NCBI GenBank assembly: GCA_037447655.1
Contig: JBBHKE010002397.1
Span: forward strand, 155,076 to 219,075
Length of the DNA stretch: 64,000 bases
From: Zygnema cylindricum
Lineage: Eukaryota > Streptophyta > Zygnematophyceae > Zygnematales > Zygnemataceae
Reading direction: 5' to 3'
The translations under genes and the position numbers were made by a program. Shown here one piece after another: positions 54,723 to 64,000 of this stretch (within the stretch, counting starts at the first letter, position 1; each line of letters begins with the position of its first letter). The notes below the pieces were generated by a model that saw only the letters and a list, made by a program, of their open reading frames with translations, did no database searches and was not told where the DNA came from.

Positions 54723-56269
54723 GAGGTGGCAGTGGAGCTAGAGGTGAAGGAGGTGGAGGGGACGGGGGAGGAGAAGGAGATCGAGAAGGTGTCGGTGGGG
54801 GAGACGGAGGAGGGGGAGATGGGGGAGGAGTAGGAAGAGGAGGAGGTTGAGGAGGGGGAGAAGATGGAGGAGGAGGAAAATTTGGTGGAGGAGAAATTGG
54901 TGGCGGGAGAGGAGGAGGTGGCGATGGATCTAGAAGTGTAGGAGGAGAAATGGATGGAAGAAGGGGAGAAGGTGGAAAAGGAGGAGGAGGAGGAGGAGGA
55001 GGAGGAGGAGGAGGAGGAGGAGGTGGAGGAGGAGGAGGAGAAGGAGGAGGAGGAAGTGAAGGAGAAGTTTGAGAAGGTGATTGTGTGGGGGCTGGAGAGC
55101 ATGATTGGGGAGGAGGAAAATGTGGTGGGGGAAAAGGAGGAGGAGGAGAAGATTGAGGAGGAGATGATGGAAGTGGAGGAGGAGGAGGAAGAGGAGGAGG
55201 AGGAGGAGGAGGAGGAGGAGGACAAAGAGGAGGAGGAGGACGAAGTGGAGGAGGAGGAGGAGGACGAGGAGGAAAAGGACGAGGAGGAGGAGGACGAGGA
55301 GGAGGGGGGAGAGGACGAGGAGGAGGAGGAAGAGGAGGAGGAGGAGGACGAGGAGGAGGGGGGAGAGGACGAGGAGGAGGAGGAAGAGGAGGAGGGAGAG
55401 GAGGAGGACATCGAGGAGGTGATGGTGGGGAAGACGAAGGAGGTGAAGATGGGGGAGGAGGAGAAGGTGGAGGAGAAAGACGAGGAGAAGGAGGAGACTG
55501 TGGAGAAGCAGGAGAAGGAGGTTTGGGAGGAGGAAGAGAAGATTGAGGAAAAGGAGGAGGAGGAGGAGGAGGAGGAGGAGGAGGAGGACGAAGAGGAGGA
55601 GGACGAAGTGGAAGAGGAGGAGGAGGATGAGGAGGACGAAGAGGAGGAGGACGAAGTGGAGGAGGAGGAGGAGGAGGAGGAGGAAAAGGACTAGGAGGAG
55701 GAGGACGAGGAAGAAAAGGACGAGGAGGAGGAGGACGAGGAGGAGGGGGGAGAGCACGAGGAGGAGGAGGAGGAGGAGGAGGAGGAGGAGGAGGAGGACG
55801 TCGAGGAGGTGATGGTGGAGAAGACGAAGGAGGTGAAGATGGGGGAGGAGGAGAAGGTGGAGGAGAAAGACGAGGAGAAGGAGGAGACTGTGGAGAAGCA
55901 GGAGAAGGAGGTTTGGGAGGAGGAAGAGAAGATTGAGGAAAAGGAGGAGGAGGAGGAGGGAGAGAGGGAGGGAGAGGGGGAGGGAGAGGGGGAGGGGGAA
56001 GGCAAGCGGGATAGGGAGAGGGAGAGGGAGAGGGAGAGGAAGAGGGAGAAGGAGAGGGTGAGGGAGAGGGAAAGGGGGAGTGAGAGGGAGAGGAAAAGGA
56101 GAGGGAGAGGGAGAGGGAGAGGGAGACGGAGAGGCAGAGGGATATGGAGAGGGAGAGGGAAAGGGGCAGGGAGATGGAGAGAGACAGGGAGAGGGAGAGG
56201 GAGAGGGTGAGGGGGAGGGGGAGGGGAAGCGGGAGAGGGGGAGGGAGAGGGAGAGGGACAGGGCGGGAG
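54723..56269. repeat. GGA/GAGAGG purine-rich repeat block
   Basis: The first part (to about 55960) is the left-copy counterpart of the right proline-rich exon, expanded in (GGA)n and with a second copy of the segment around GACATCGAGGAGGTGATGG (55405-55560, 55797-55960). From about 55961 to 56269 it is (GGGAGA)n like 43848-44045. Both strands are open in several frames because the sequence is pure purine (Glu-rich one way; Pro, Ser or Leu-rich the other); openness is no evidence for coding. Confidence 0.85.
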
Positions 56270-57011
56270 AAAATAAATTTACCGCGCTTCCATTGGTCGA
56301 AGCATTGGCAATTATGACAGTTCCATCCTCACCAAGAATACTCCAAAGTTTGAAATTGGAAGCCTTAAACTAGAAATTTAGAACGAGAAAATGAAACGAA
56401 ACAAGGTTTTGTTATCCACGTGTAAATATTTTTTATTGTTATTGTGTCTACTATCTCATTGTCCTTTCTTGAGGTTATAATCTCAATCCTAAATTAAACA
56501 TTTCCCAAGAAACTAAATGGAAAACGAGAGTTCAAAACTACAATATTTACAAGAAAAATAACGACTTAAGGTTGTTCACAAGATGTTGATCTCTGTATCT
56601 ACTGTGTAAAGTTACCTAAAAAACTCTAAATGACCCTAAAAAACCCTGAAAAACCCTCGATAACTCTAAATAACCTTAAAAGACCTCAAAAAATCTCAAG
56701 ACCTACCTGGTAAAGACCCCCTCGCGAATTTGTGCGAAGAATATGAAATGTCTCTCCACCGGTCCTATTACAAAGAATCTGAAATTAAGGACAAAAAAAA
56801 AGGACTCCGTGAGTGGAGTTGAGGGGAGGGAGAGACAAGGAGAGAAAGAGGGAGTGAGAGAAAAGAGGAGGGGAGGAGAGAGAGAAAGAGAGAGAGAGGG
56901 AGGTATAGATAGAGAGAGAAAGGGAGGGAGGGAGCTAGGTAGGTAGGTAGAGAGGGAGTAAGGGAGAGAGGGTGGGAGCCAGGGAGGGAGGAAGGCCGTG
57001 TTAATATTCTG

Positions 57012-57115
57012 GAAAATCCGGGATTCGGCATGTCCCACACTTGGGAAAATTGAACCTGGGACCTTTCACTTAAGCTGTGAATGCGCTAGCCACTGCACCA
57101 CCAGCCCATACTGGG
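57012..57115 (-). repeat. tRNA-derived SINE-like repeat (right copy)
   Basis: Paralogue of 44716-44820: GGCTGGTGGTGCAGTGG (A box), TTCACAGCTTAAGTGAA, CCCAGGTTCAAT (B box), AAGTGTGGGACATGCCGAAT. Closer to the 42077 cloverleaf in the anticodon region. Confidence 0.7.
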
Positions 57116-57941
57116 TCTTCTGGGTTCATACTCATTCTTTTTGAGTGCATTTCGAGTGTGGATGGACCACATTCTACCCTGATATTGAACGGCAACCTCG
57201 TGGCAATTCATTAGGGGGGGAGGGAGGAGAGAGGGAGAGGGGTGTGGCGTAAGAGTGAGAGTGGGAGGAGAAAGGATGTGAAAGTACGACATTTGTATTT
57301 CCACAAATTTAGGCCGTTGATTCATTGATGTGACGAAACATCATGGGACCTTTCTAACATACACATGTACGTTCAGATATGATTTGTGTCAGCATTCAGT
57401 CACACATTCTACGTAGCATTTTTCATCGTCCTATTGGTAGCCTAGTTGACAGGGTGTCACATAACGCTATTTACCGTATCTTTAAATAGTGGCAAGCTAT
57501 TAGCAGAAGTTAATTTTTGCAGACTCGTGAACCATTCCGAAGCATAGTCAAGAGCACAAAAAACATCGCATGATTCATTGCAATAACACTTGTGTTATCA
57601 AGTGGAACAATGTGGTCGTTAGGATATAACTACATTACTTGCTAGTGGCATGACGAGTGAGTGCCCTTCTTGCAATGCTTTAGTTTTATTAAATACATTC
57701 TTCTTGACTAAACTAATTCTAAGCTATTCATTGAATGCTTGAGTGGTTTCTTCAATATGAGCGGTGGTTTTTAATCATGGCTCACTATGATTAACTATCA
57801 GAAATCTAGTAATCATGAATAAGCCAAAATTCCAAAGGGAAAGGAGGAGGAAAGGGTAGTATAGGAAAGGAGAATCTATTGTCCACTCATAATCATCAAA
57901 CATTAAAAGCTAAGACTATTTATAATAATTATCTCTCTCAC

Positions 57942-58001
57942 CTGTTGATTTGCTGAGTTGAGGTTTATCCACATAGAGGAATTCACTGACTGGAATTGTA
58001 C
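57942..58001 (-). CDS. GH5-gene exon, 20 codons
   Basis: 60 bp, acceptor TTTCAG|GTAC, donor CAG|GTGAG, phase 0: VQFQSVNSSMWINLNSANQQ. It continues GTR from the previous exon to give GTRVQFQSV, equivalent to GTQVQFKSV in plant exo-glucanases. It can join in frame to 43717 (GWENF), skipping the damaged left-copy exons. Confidence 0.75.
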
Positions 58002-58466
58002 CTGAAATAGCAAACCAAGTAAAGAAATACTTTTGTTTAATTCCATTTTAATAACATTAAATCACATATCCATTTATCACACCGTTTGCCACGGTGTGTG
58101 TTTGCATTACTAGGTATCAAATAGGTTTACTATGTCAATTCACACCGATTTTGGCACACTTCTCACACAAAGAACACGTCTATATATCCTTACAAAATAA
58201 ATTCGGCTTATTCACATTGAAAAACAAACCAGTGAGTAGAATTCGCCAATAAGTAGTGTAAACCAAAATCATGTTCATGAGCTGTCAAGTAGACTTATTG
58301 AAAAACGTTATTTTTTATTAGAAACAGACGAACTAGAGAGTATGACAAACATCACAGAAGAATGACGAAGTTGGCATCACAAAAGGAATACTCATTTAGT
58401 TTCACTTGATTATTTGTTAATCAATCAATCCATATAGTTTTGCAAATGTTGTGTGTTGCAACTCAC

Positions 58467-58832
58467 CCTAGTACCATCATTCCATTGTTGCATTGTCGAA
58501 TAGAGATTGGGAACCATCCATGGTTCCGTAATTAACCACGAACCAATGTTCGGTCCTCGAATCAAAGGAATTTGCGCAACTTCTAAAATTTCGTGTTTTT
58601 CCCATGTACCCCGTGATGTTGTCCATGTCCACAAACTCTTTCCGTCGCCGCTTACATACATTCCATTACTCGATTTTATATAAACAACAGCTCCTTGATT
58701 GGTATCATTTTCAACTGTAAATCGTGTGGTAGAAATACTTGCATTGGTGGTACATGAAAGAAAAGGAGGGTCCTTTAATGATGCATTTTTAGTCAAATAT
58801 AGGAATGTTCCATTTACCGTACGAAGTTGAAA
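58467..58832 (-). CDS. GH5-gene exon: trefoil-like module plus GH5 leader
   Basis: 366 bp, phase 0 (acceptor GTATGCAG|TTTC, donor ACTAGG|GTGAGT). It reads FQLRTVNGTFLYLTKN, FTVENDTNQGAVVYIKSSNG and SLWTWTTSRGTWEKHEILEV, a fascin/beta-trefoil-like repeat, then RGPNIGSWLITEPWMVPNLY, matching the VNLGGWLVTEGWMKPSLF leader of plant GH5 exo-glucanases. The leader packs against the barrel in the family. Intact here, frameshifted in the left copy. Confidence 0.82.
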
Positions 58833-59515
58833 CTGCATACAAGTCAAACAATTGTTAAGTCTATGGTGTTGGAGGAAGAGTTTTCATGCTAATTTGAAAA
58901 GGTTTAAGTTTTAGCTTCAAATGTTTTGTATATATGTAGCGTCATCTAATGGTCTCATTTAGATAAATTTTTTACATTACTATTGCAAAAAATTCCCACG
59001 TGGACTTTAAGTTTTTAAAGGAACAGCCGTTTTTTAGAAAGGTTAAAAAACGATTCGATGAAGCGTCGTCTTTCACTCTTGTTATAATGGAAACAGTAGT
59101 TTTATGTACTCGTGGAACATTTTACAATTTTTTAAAAACTTTAAACTCATACAATGTTCAAACCGAAAATGCAACAATTCTAGTAAAAAACAGTTTTCCT
59201 CTCGATTACGAATGTGCTTGTGCACCAGAGAGAGAGAGAGAGAGATAGTGAAAGAGAGAGAGAGAGGGAGGGGGGGGGGAGAGAGTGAAGGAGTGGGAAT
59301 CAGTTGGGAAGGGTTGAAGAGAGATGTATGCAATCTCGTGTTCAGAATTTTTTTGTGCTTACTTGTTTTGCCTCATAAACATTTGATCTGATTCTCGTGA
59401 GAAATAACAAACAAACAACGGTTTTGGGGTTATTGGAGGTTTTGGCGATTTCGGGTTTTAAGGTGTCGCTGATATTTAGATTCACCCAACAAAAAAATGA
59501 TAATTTGTATCTAAC

Positions 59516-59656
59516 CTCTTTTTCATTAACCCTTAAAACCGTTAAAAAGACGGAAGGAGGAGGTTGTTGATTGGACGACGAGTTCACAATTCCTGTCCAA
59601 TTGACTCCGTCAAAAGGTGTCCACCAAGTTTTCCAATAGGGTTGTCGAATTTGAAT
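59516..59656 (-). CDS. GH5-gene exon, 47 codons
   Basis: 141 bp, acceptor TTCTAG|ATTC, donor AAAGAG|GTTAG, phase 0: IQIRQPYWKTWWTPFDGVNW, then SSNQQPPPSVFLTVLRVNEK. The end resembles the WETFKLWRINE strand that precedes the trefoil in relatives. The aromatic QPYWKTWWTPF segment is unfamiliar. Kept at the same length in both copies. Confidence 0.68.
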
Positions 59657-60106
59657 CTAGAATGCAGAGAGAGAGAGATGGAAGAAGGAAAACGGGAGAA
59701 GGAAGAGGGGAGAGGGGAGAGGGGAGAGGGATAGGGAGAAGGAGAGGGAGAGTGGTGAGAGAGGGAGAGGGAGAGGGAGAGACAAAAGTTAGCTAAGGAT
59801 GACAAGTAAAATGTAAGAAAAAAAGAAAGAAAATGGAAAAGAACAAAAGTGGGACATGCTGAGCTATTTCAAGAGAGAGGGAGAAGGAGAGGGTGAGAGG
59901 AGTGGAGGAGAGAGAAGATGGAGAAAAAACAGGAAGAGAAGAAACAAGCGTGAGAGAAACAGCGACAGAGAGAGAGATAGGGATAGGGAGAAGAGAGAAG
60001 AAAACAAAGACTGTGAAAGAGAGAAAGAGAAGGTGGAAGAGAGTGAGAAAGAAAGAGAGAGAGAGAGAGAGGGAGAAAGAGGGAGAGAGAGCGAGAAAGA
60101 TATTAC

Positions 60107-61511
60107 CGTGGCTCCGTGGGCCATGAGGCGCGACCACCAGGAGGAAGACATGGCGGGAGTGCCACGTTGCAGTAAGGGGGAGGAGGAAGAGCAGCACACT
60201 CCCAGCCCGAGACAGGAGGGGCCGAAAGACCGAGAAGAAGTGGGAGGCGAGGGAGAGGGAGGGGGAGAAGAAAGAGGTGGAGGAGAGATAACGGGAGGCA
60301 GAGGAGGAAGGAGTGAAGGCGGAGGAGAGGAAGGTGGGGGATAGAAAGGCGGAGGAGATGACAATGTGGGAGAATTGGGAGGAGAGATATCTAGTGATAT
60401 GGGTGGAAGAAGAGGAGGAAAAAGGATAGGGGAAGTGAATGGTTGAGGAGGGAGAGGGGAAGACACTGGAGGAAGTGGTGGAGGTGGAGATGGGAGGGGA
60501 AAAGGAGAAGGAGAAGGTGGAAGAGGAGGAGGTGGAGAAAGAGGTGGAGATAGAGGGGAAGGAGATTGGGTTGGAAATGGAGGGGGAGGAGAAGGTGGAG
60601 GAGGAGAAATCGGTGGAGAGTTAGGAGGAAATGGTGGTGGAGGAGGGGATGGAGAAATTGGTTGAGGAGGAGGAGGAGGAGGAGAAGGAGATCGAGAAGG
60701 TGACGGTGGGGGAGACGGAGGAGGGGGAGATGGGGGAGGAGTAGGAAGAGGAAGAGGTTGAGGAGGGGGAGAAGATGGAGGAGGACTAGGAGGAGGAGGA
60801 GAATTTGGTGGAGGAAAAATTGGTGGCGGGAGACGAGGAGATGGCGATGGATCTAGAAGTGTAGGAGGAGAAGTGGATGGAAGAAGGGGAGAAGGTGGAA
60901 AAGGAGAAGGAGGAGAAGGAGGAGAAGCAGGAGGAGGAGGAGGAGGAGGAGGTGAAGGAGAAGTTTGAGGAGGTGATTGTGTGGGGAACGGAGTGGGTGA
61001 TCGGGGAGGAGGAGGAGAAGGTGGAGGAGAAGGACGAGGAGGAGGAAGAGGTGGTGGGGGAAAAGGAGGGGGAGGAGAAGGTTGAGGAGGAGGAGATGAT
61101 GGAGGTGGAGGAGGAGGAAGACGAAGAGGAGGAGGACGAAGAGGAGGAGGACGAGGGGGACGAGGAGGAGGAGGACGAGGAGGAGGACGAGGAGGAGGAC
61201 GAGGAGGGGGGAGAGGACGACGAGGAGGAGGAGGACGTCGAGGAGGTGATGGTGGGGAAGACGAAGGAGGTGAAGATGGGGGAGGAGGAGAAGGTGGAGG
61301 AGAAAGACGAGGAGAAGGAGGAGACGGCGGGGAAGAAGAAGGAGGTTTGGGAGGAGGAAGAGAAGATTGAGGAAAAGGAAGAGGAGGAGGAGCAGGTTGT
61401 CCAAGTTTCTCAGAAATCAAAACTCGGTTTATCCATTGGGTCTGGGCAGTATTTATTGGCTGTAAATGTTGTTGAGCTTTTCCCGTACAGATTTGAGAAA
61501 TTATATAAAAG
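60107..61511 (-). CDS. Proline-rich (extensin-like) exon upstream of the GH5 modules
   Basis: Open for 468 codons from acceptor CATTGCAG|C (61511) to donor ACG|GTAATATC (60107), phase 0 at the end. It starts [35 protein letters not shown], then about 380 residues of [13 protein letters not shown] and RPPP blocks, then [11 protein letters not shown] and [18 protein letters not shown]-type blocks are typical of hydroxyproline-rich wall glycoproteins. Support for coding comes from the non-repetitive ends, phase-0 splicing into the next exon, and a frame-keeping 3-nt difference between copies. Against it: pyrimidine-rich DNA is open in any frame. The initiator exon, further right, was not found. 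Confidence 0.55.
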
Positions 61512-62060
61512 CTGCAATGAAAAACAAAAAAAATAGGGCTTTTAGAGGTTTTCGGGATATAGTGTTTGGTTAATCAATAGAAACGAATATAAAGTTGAAT
61601 AAAACAACCCAATATTGGTGTTTACAATATGATTCTATAAAATCACTCAGTAATCGCTGTAGTTTAACTATAGTCTGTGTGATTTATCATATTCCTTATT
61701 CTGCCTACTGTAATCTCTTCCTTTTGGGATGTTTTCTGAAATTAAGGTCAAGGTAAAAAATGGAATTTACTGTGGCATAATCAGCAAATAAATAAATACA
61801 TTAAAATATATTTTTAAATTTGTGTCAAGGTTTTCTGAACCACACTGTCATGTAATGTGTGTTCTTATTCCTGTTCTTATTTCAAAGTAAAATATCTGAT
61901 CTGTTTTCTTTCAAAAGGATTGAAAAGAAATTCGCAATTTGAAAGGCAAAACTTTTAGATGTTTGTAACCCTCCAAATCCCCCTTCAGGTGGGATTTTGG
62001 TTCTCCTTTCATACTACATCCCCGCCTTCCTTACAGAAAGTAAGGTGCATTTCCTTTTTT

Positions 62061-62360
62061 CGTAATCATTGTAGTAATCCTGTAGTAATCAATGTCTTGT
62101 AATCCTGTAATCAATAGTAATTACTGTACTGTAGTAATCAGTGTCCAGCAATCCTATAATCAATAGTCATTACTGTGCTGTACTATCAATGTCCTGTAAT
62201 CCTGTAATCAGTAGTAATTGCTGTACTGTAGTAATCAATGTCTAGTAATCTTGTAATCAATAGTAATTACTGTAATCAATGTCCTGTAATCCTGTAATCA
62301 ATAGTAATTACTGTACTGTAGTAATCAATGTCCTGTAATCTTGTAATCAATAGTAATTAC
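62061..62360. repeat. Minisatellite, about 49-bp unit
   Basis: Four to five imperfect units containing GTAATCAATGTCCTGTAATC, CTGTAATCAATAGTAATTAC and TGTACTGTA; the array resumes for a few bases after the hAT MITE (63112-63136). Units differ by small substitutions and deletions. Confidence 0.88.
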
Positions 62361-63111
62361 TAGTGTTGTGTGTCGGTAAGGATTTGCCGATAACCGATAT
62401 GGGCCTTTTTTCGGGTTGCCGATAATCGATATATTGGCACGATATATCGATATCGGTGTTATCGCCGACAAATACCCGATATTTATCGGTTATTATCGGC
62501 GATGACACCGATATTGATAACTATCAGCGATATCCGTACGGACCGTACATATAAATGTACGGACTGTACGTGTTATTCCCTGGACGCGCCGCGGACCCCC
62601 TTCCCCCCTGATTTCGGTAAAAAATCACGATATTTCCTTCATTATTTATAATATAAGGGGGTTTTACTTGGGTACCCCTTCCAGAATGTCCTTTTGACTG
62701 TTATTTTTTTATAAATGGCAGTTAATGGCGGCAGTCTGACAGATTTGTTCGTCTGCTTTGTTCGTCTGGTTTTCGAAAGAATTTTTTTCGTTTCGGTACT
62801 ATAATTTTAGAACTAAAAACTATTATTTTAAATTTGTCAACGTTTATGTGCCGCGCTATCCGTAATAAATTTCAGTTAAACAGCGTATGGAACAAATTCT
62901 TACACGTGGCATACCACGCTATACAAAGTCAATAATATAATACAGTATATTATAAAGTACTATTGTATGCATACTATAATTTTTTTAAGTTATCGCCGTT
63001 ATGGAATTTGTTAGTCTCGGACCGATATATCGGGACCTCTGACCGTTCGATAACCGATAACTATCGGTATCGGTGTTATCGCGATAAATTTTTTACCGAT
63101 ACACAACACTA
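62361..63111. mobile_element. hAT-type MITE (751 bp)
   Basis: Terminal inverted repeats TAGTGTTGTGTGTCGGTA and (inverted) TAGTGTTGTGTATCGGTA match at 17 of 18 bases. Perfect 8-bp target duplication GTAATTAC (62353-62360, 63112-63119), typical of hAT elements. Inside are many CGATA/TATCG subterminal repeats (62390-62530, 63020-63090), which could serve as transposase sites. No transposase ORF, so non-autonomous. Confidence 0.92.
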
Positions 63112-63136
63112 GTAATTACTGTCCTGTAATCTCTAG

Positions 63137-63925
63137 TTGACAGTGGCCGTGTATCGAATAAATCCGTTCGATATGGAAATTATTGAAATATCGCGTATCG
63201 AGGGCTAATCTAACGCCCCGTATCGAGTATGAAGGAATAGTCCTCGATGTAAATCGTTAATATATTCCCAAAACCAGCTCGAAATTGTATTTTTCGACAA
63301 GGAGATTTTGAAACATCATTCTGTCATTTAACAGACTAGGATTAGAGGTTTCCATTTAAAATTAGAGGTTCTACACCATATTTGGCATAAAATCTAATGG
63401 GATACATAGCAACTCCAGGAAATTTATTTTAAGCTAAAATATGTGCTTTTTCGATTGCATCAACTACCTTTTGTAGTCATCTTCTTTATTTCCTGAAACT
63501 GTACTGTCAAAAAATTTAACAGATTGTCAAAATCAGCTAGCTCTATTCGTTAATAGTACACCGCTTTCCAGATAATCATCTTCGAGAAAATCCTCTCAAC
63601 AGTCCTTATTCCTATATTGCTAACATGGTTGCAATGTGATACAGAAAAAAATCTTTGTCAAATAAATTAGTGATATCCAGATCAGAATATTGAAAAAAAA
63701 TATTACTTCACACTTTTACGAACAGAATTTCTAACATGATTTCTTGTTACATTTTCATGGAAAAATAATTATCTGTACTGATTCATGTACAATCTTCATA
63801 ATTTACATAAGAAAATAATTGATTGGACTTGACTATCTGATGATCTTTATCTATTTATTTAAAGGTACTCCTCACCTTGTGATAATCTTTAACATCGCAG
63901 TAAAAAAGAGCTTCTTTTCACACAT
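63137..63925. other. AT-rich DNA without a recognisable gene
   Basis: No open frame or motif I can support. The missing start of the GH5 gene could lie here or beyond the window. Confidence 0.5.

Positions 63926-64000
<75 letters not shown>
63926..64000. repeat. (CT)n microsatellite reaching the window end
   Basis: At least 36 uninterrupted CT units; the full length is not visible. Confidence 0.97.

Larger units (their letters stand above)
44046..55960. repeat. Left copy of a head-to-tail segmental duplication
   Basis: Aligns with 56270-61385 throughout: ATTTACCGCGCT...CCATTGG, the CCCTAAAA-like block, the SINE-like repeat, introns and exons of the GH5 gene, and the GGA-rich region. Left-only insertions are 45101-45657, 47353-47890 and 49702-54717. 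GGA-rich sequence around 55405-55560 is repeated again at 55797-55960. The rest of the two copies is roughly 85-90% identical by eye. Confidence 0.9.
56270..61385. repeat. Right copy of the segmental duplication
   Basis: Corresponds to 44046-55960 without the three left-only insertions. It holds intact versions of the four upstream GH5-gene exons. The right end is inside the GGA-rich exon, at GAGGAAAAGGAAGAGG, where left and right copies part. Confidence 0.9.

Noticed and set aside
54954-55694. Long Glu-rich open frame on the plus strand (also at 60877-61536)
   Set aside because: Pure GGA/GAG repeats are open in all forward frames; there are no non-repetitive domains, and the minus strand has better exon evidence at the right copy.
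54686-55757. Ser-rich and Leu-rich minus-strand frames in the left GGA block
   Set aside because: Frames of the same simple repeat. The frame continuing the proline-rich exon turns Leu-rich and stops near 54930, so it is not maintained.
1-64000. Defence island, phage, operon or biosynthetic cluster
   Set aside because: No gene of those kinds; coding similarity is almost entirely copia gag-pol plus one GH5-type gene.

Overview
This is nuclear DNA of a eukaryote, most likely a streptophyte (land plant or charophyte-grade alga). It holds dozens of nested Ty1/copia LTR retrotransposon pieces, solo LTRs with 5-bp target-site duplications (TSDs), MITEs with terminal inverted repeats, a tRNA-derived SINE-like repeat, microsatellites, a 10-N assembly gap, and one intron-containing host gene resembling the plant exo-1,3-beta-glucanase family (GH5 with fascin/trefoil-like modules). 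I see no bacterial gene organisation. The organism call is inference.

Layout. (1) 1-37.5 kb is a retrotransposon nest dominated by one copia lineage ('family A', with a 1000-bp LTR subfamily 'B'). Minus-strand copies: M1 (3' LTR 1522-2582, pol to about 5796), M2 (6226-14789, both LTRs, TSD AAAAG) and the young gag-only element S1 (17462-21702, TSD CCACG, two differences seen between its 1196-bp LTRs). Plus-strand copies: P1 (from 21891), P2 (from 26863) and P3 (from 31822), each inserted into the previous one, ending in a chimeric subfamily-B 3' LTR (36199-37519). Solo LTRs sit inside M1 (4899-5430), M2 (7683-8845 of another family; 9677-10724) and the P1 LTR (22193-23240). (2) 37.5-42 kb holds a pyrimidine tract, a decayed copia RT/RNase H and AT-rich DNA without a recognisable gene. 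(3) 42-61.5 kb is a minus-strand host locus with a head-to-tail segmental duplication (left copy about 44.04-55.95 kb, right copy about 56.27-61.38 kb). The breakpoints lie in purine-rich repeats. The left copy also carries a 5016-bp copia element (49702-54717, TSD TGGAG), a MITE (47353-47890) and a solo LTR (45101-45657); the empty sites for the last two are visible in the right copy. (4) 61.5-64 kb holds a minisatellite split by a 751-bp hAT-type MITE, then AT-rich DNA and a (CT)n tract.

Gene. Predicted exons, all joined in phase 0, are a proline-rich exon (60107-61511), three exons of trefoil-like and GH5-leader sequence (59516-59656, 58467-58832, 57942-58001), then 43535-43717 and 42305-43024 with the GH5 barrel. 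Duplicated left-copy exons between them are damaged (a 1-nt insertion, a lost splice acceptor, a retrotransposon). The locus could still make one transcript by skipping them. The barrel ends before the expected nucleophile Glu, so the product may be inactive or truncated.

Most interesting biology. Family-A elements have a primer-binding site immediately after the LTR that matches the anticodon arm of initiator tRNA-Met (the half-tRNA priming known from Drosophila copia). The U3 part of the same LTRs carries a 22-29 nt segment complementary to the 3' half (T arm) of the same tRNA. Together they look like a bipartite tRNA-iMet contact of the kind described for yeast Ty3. The unrelated copia element at 49.7 kb instead has a conventional iMet 3'-end site.
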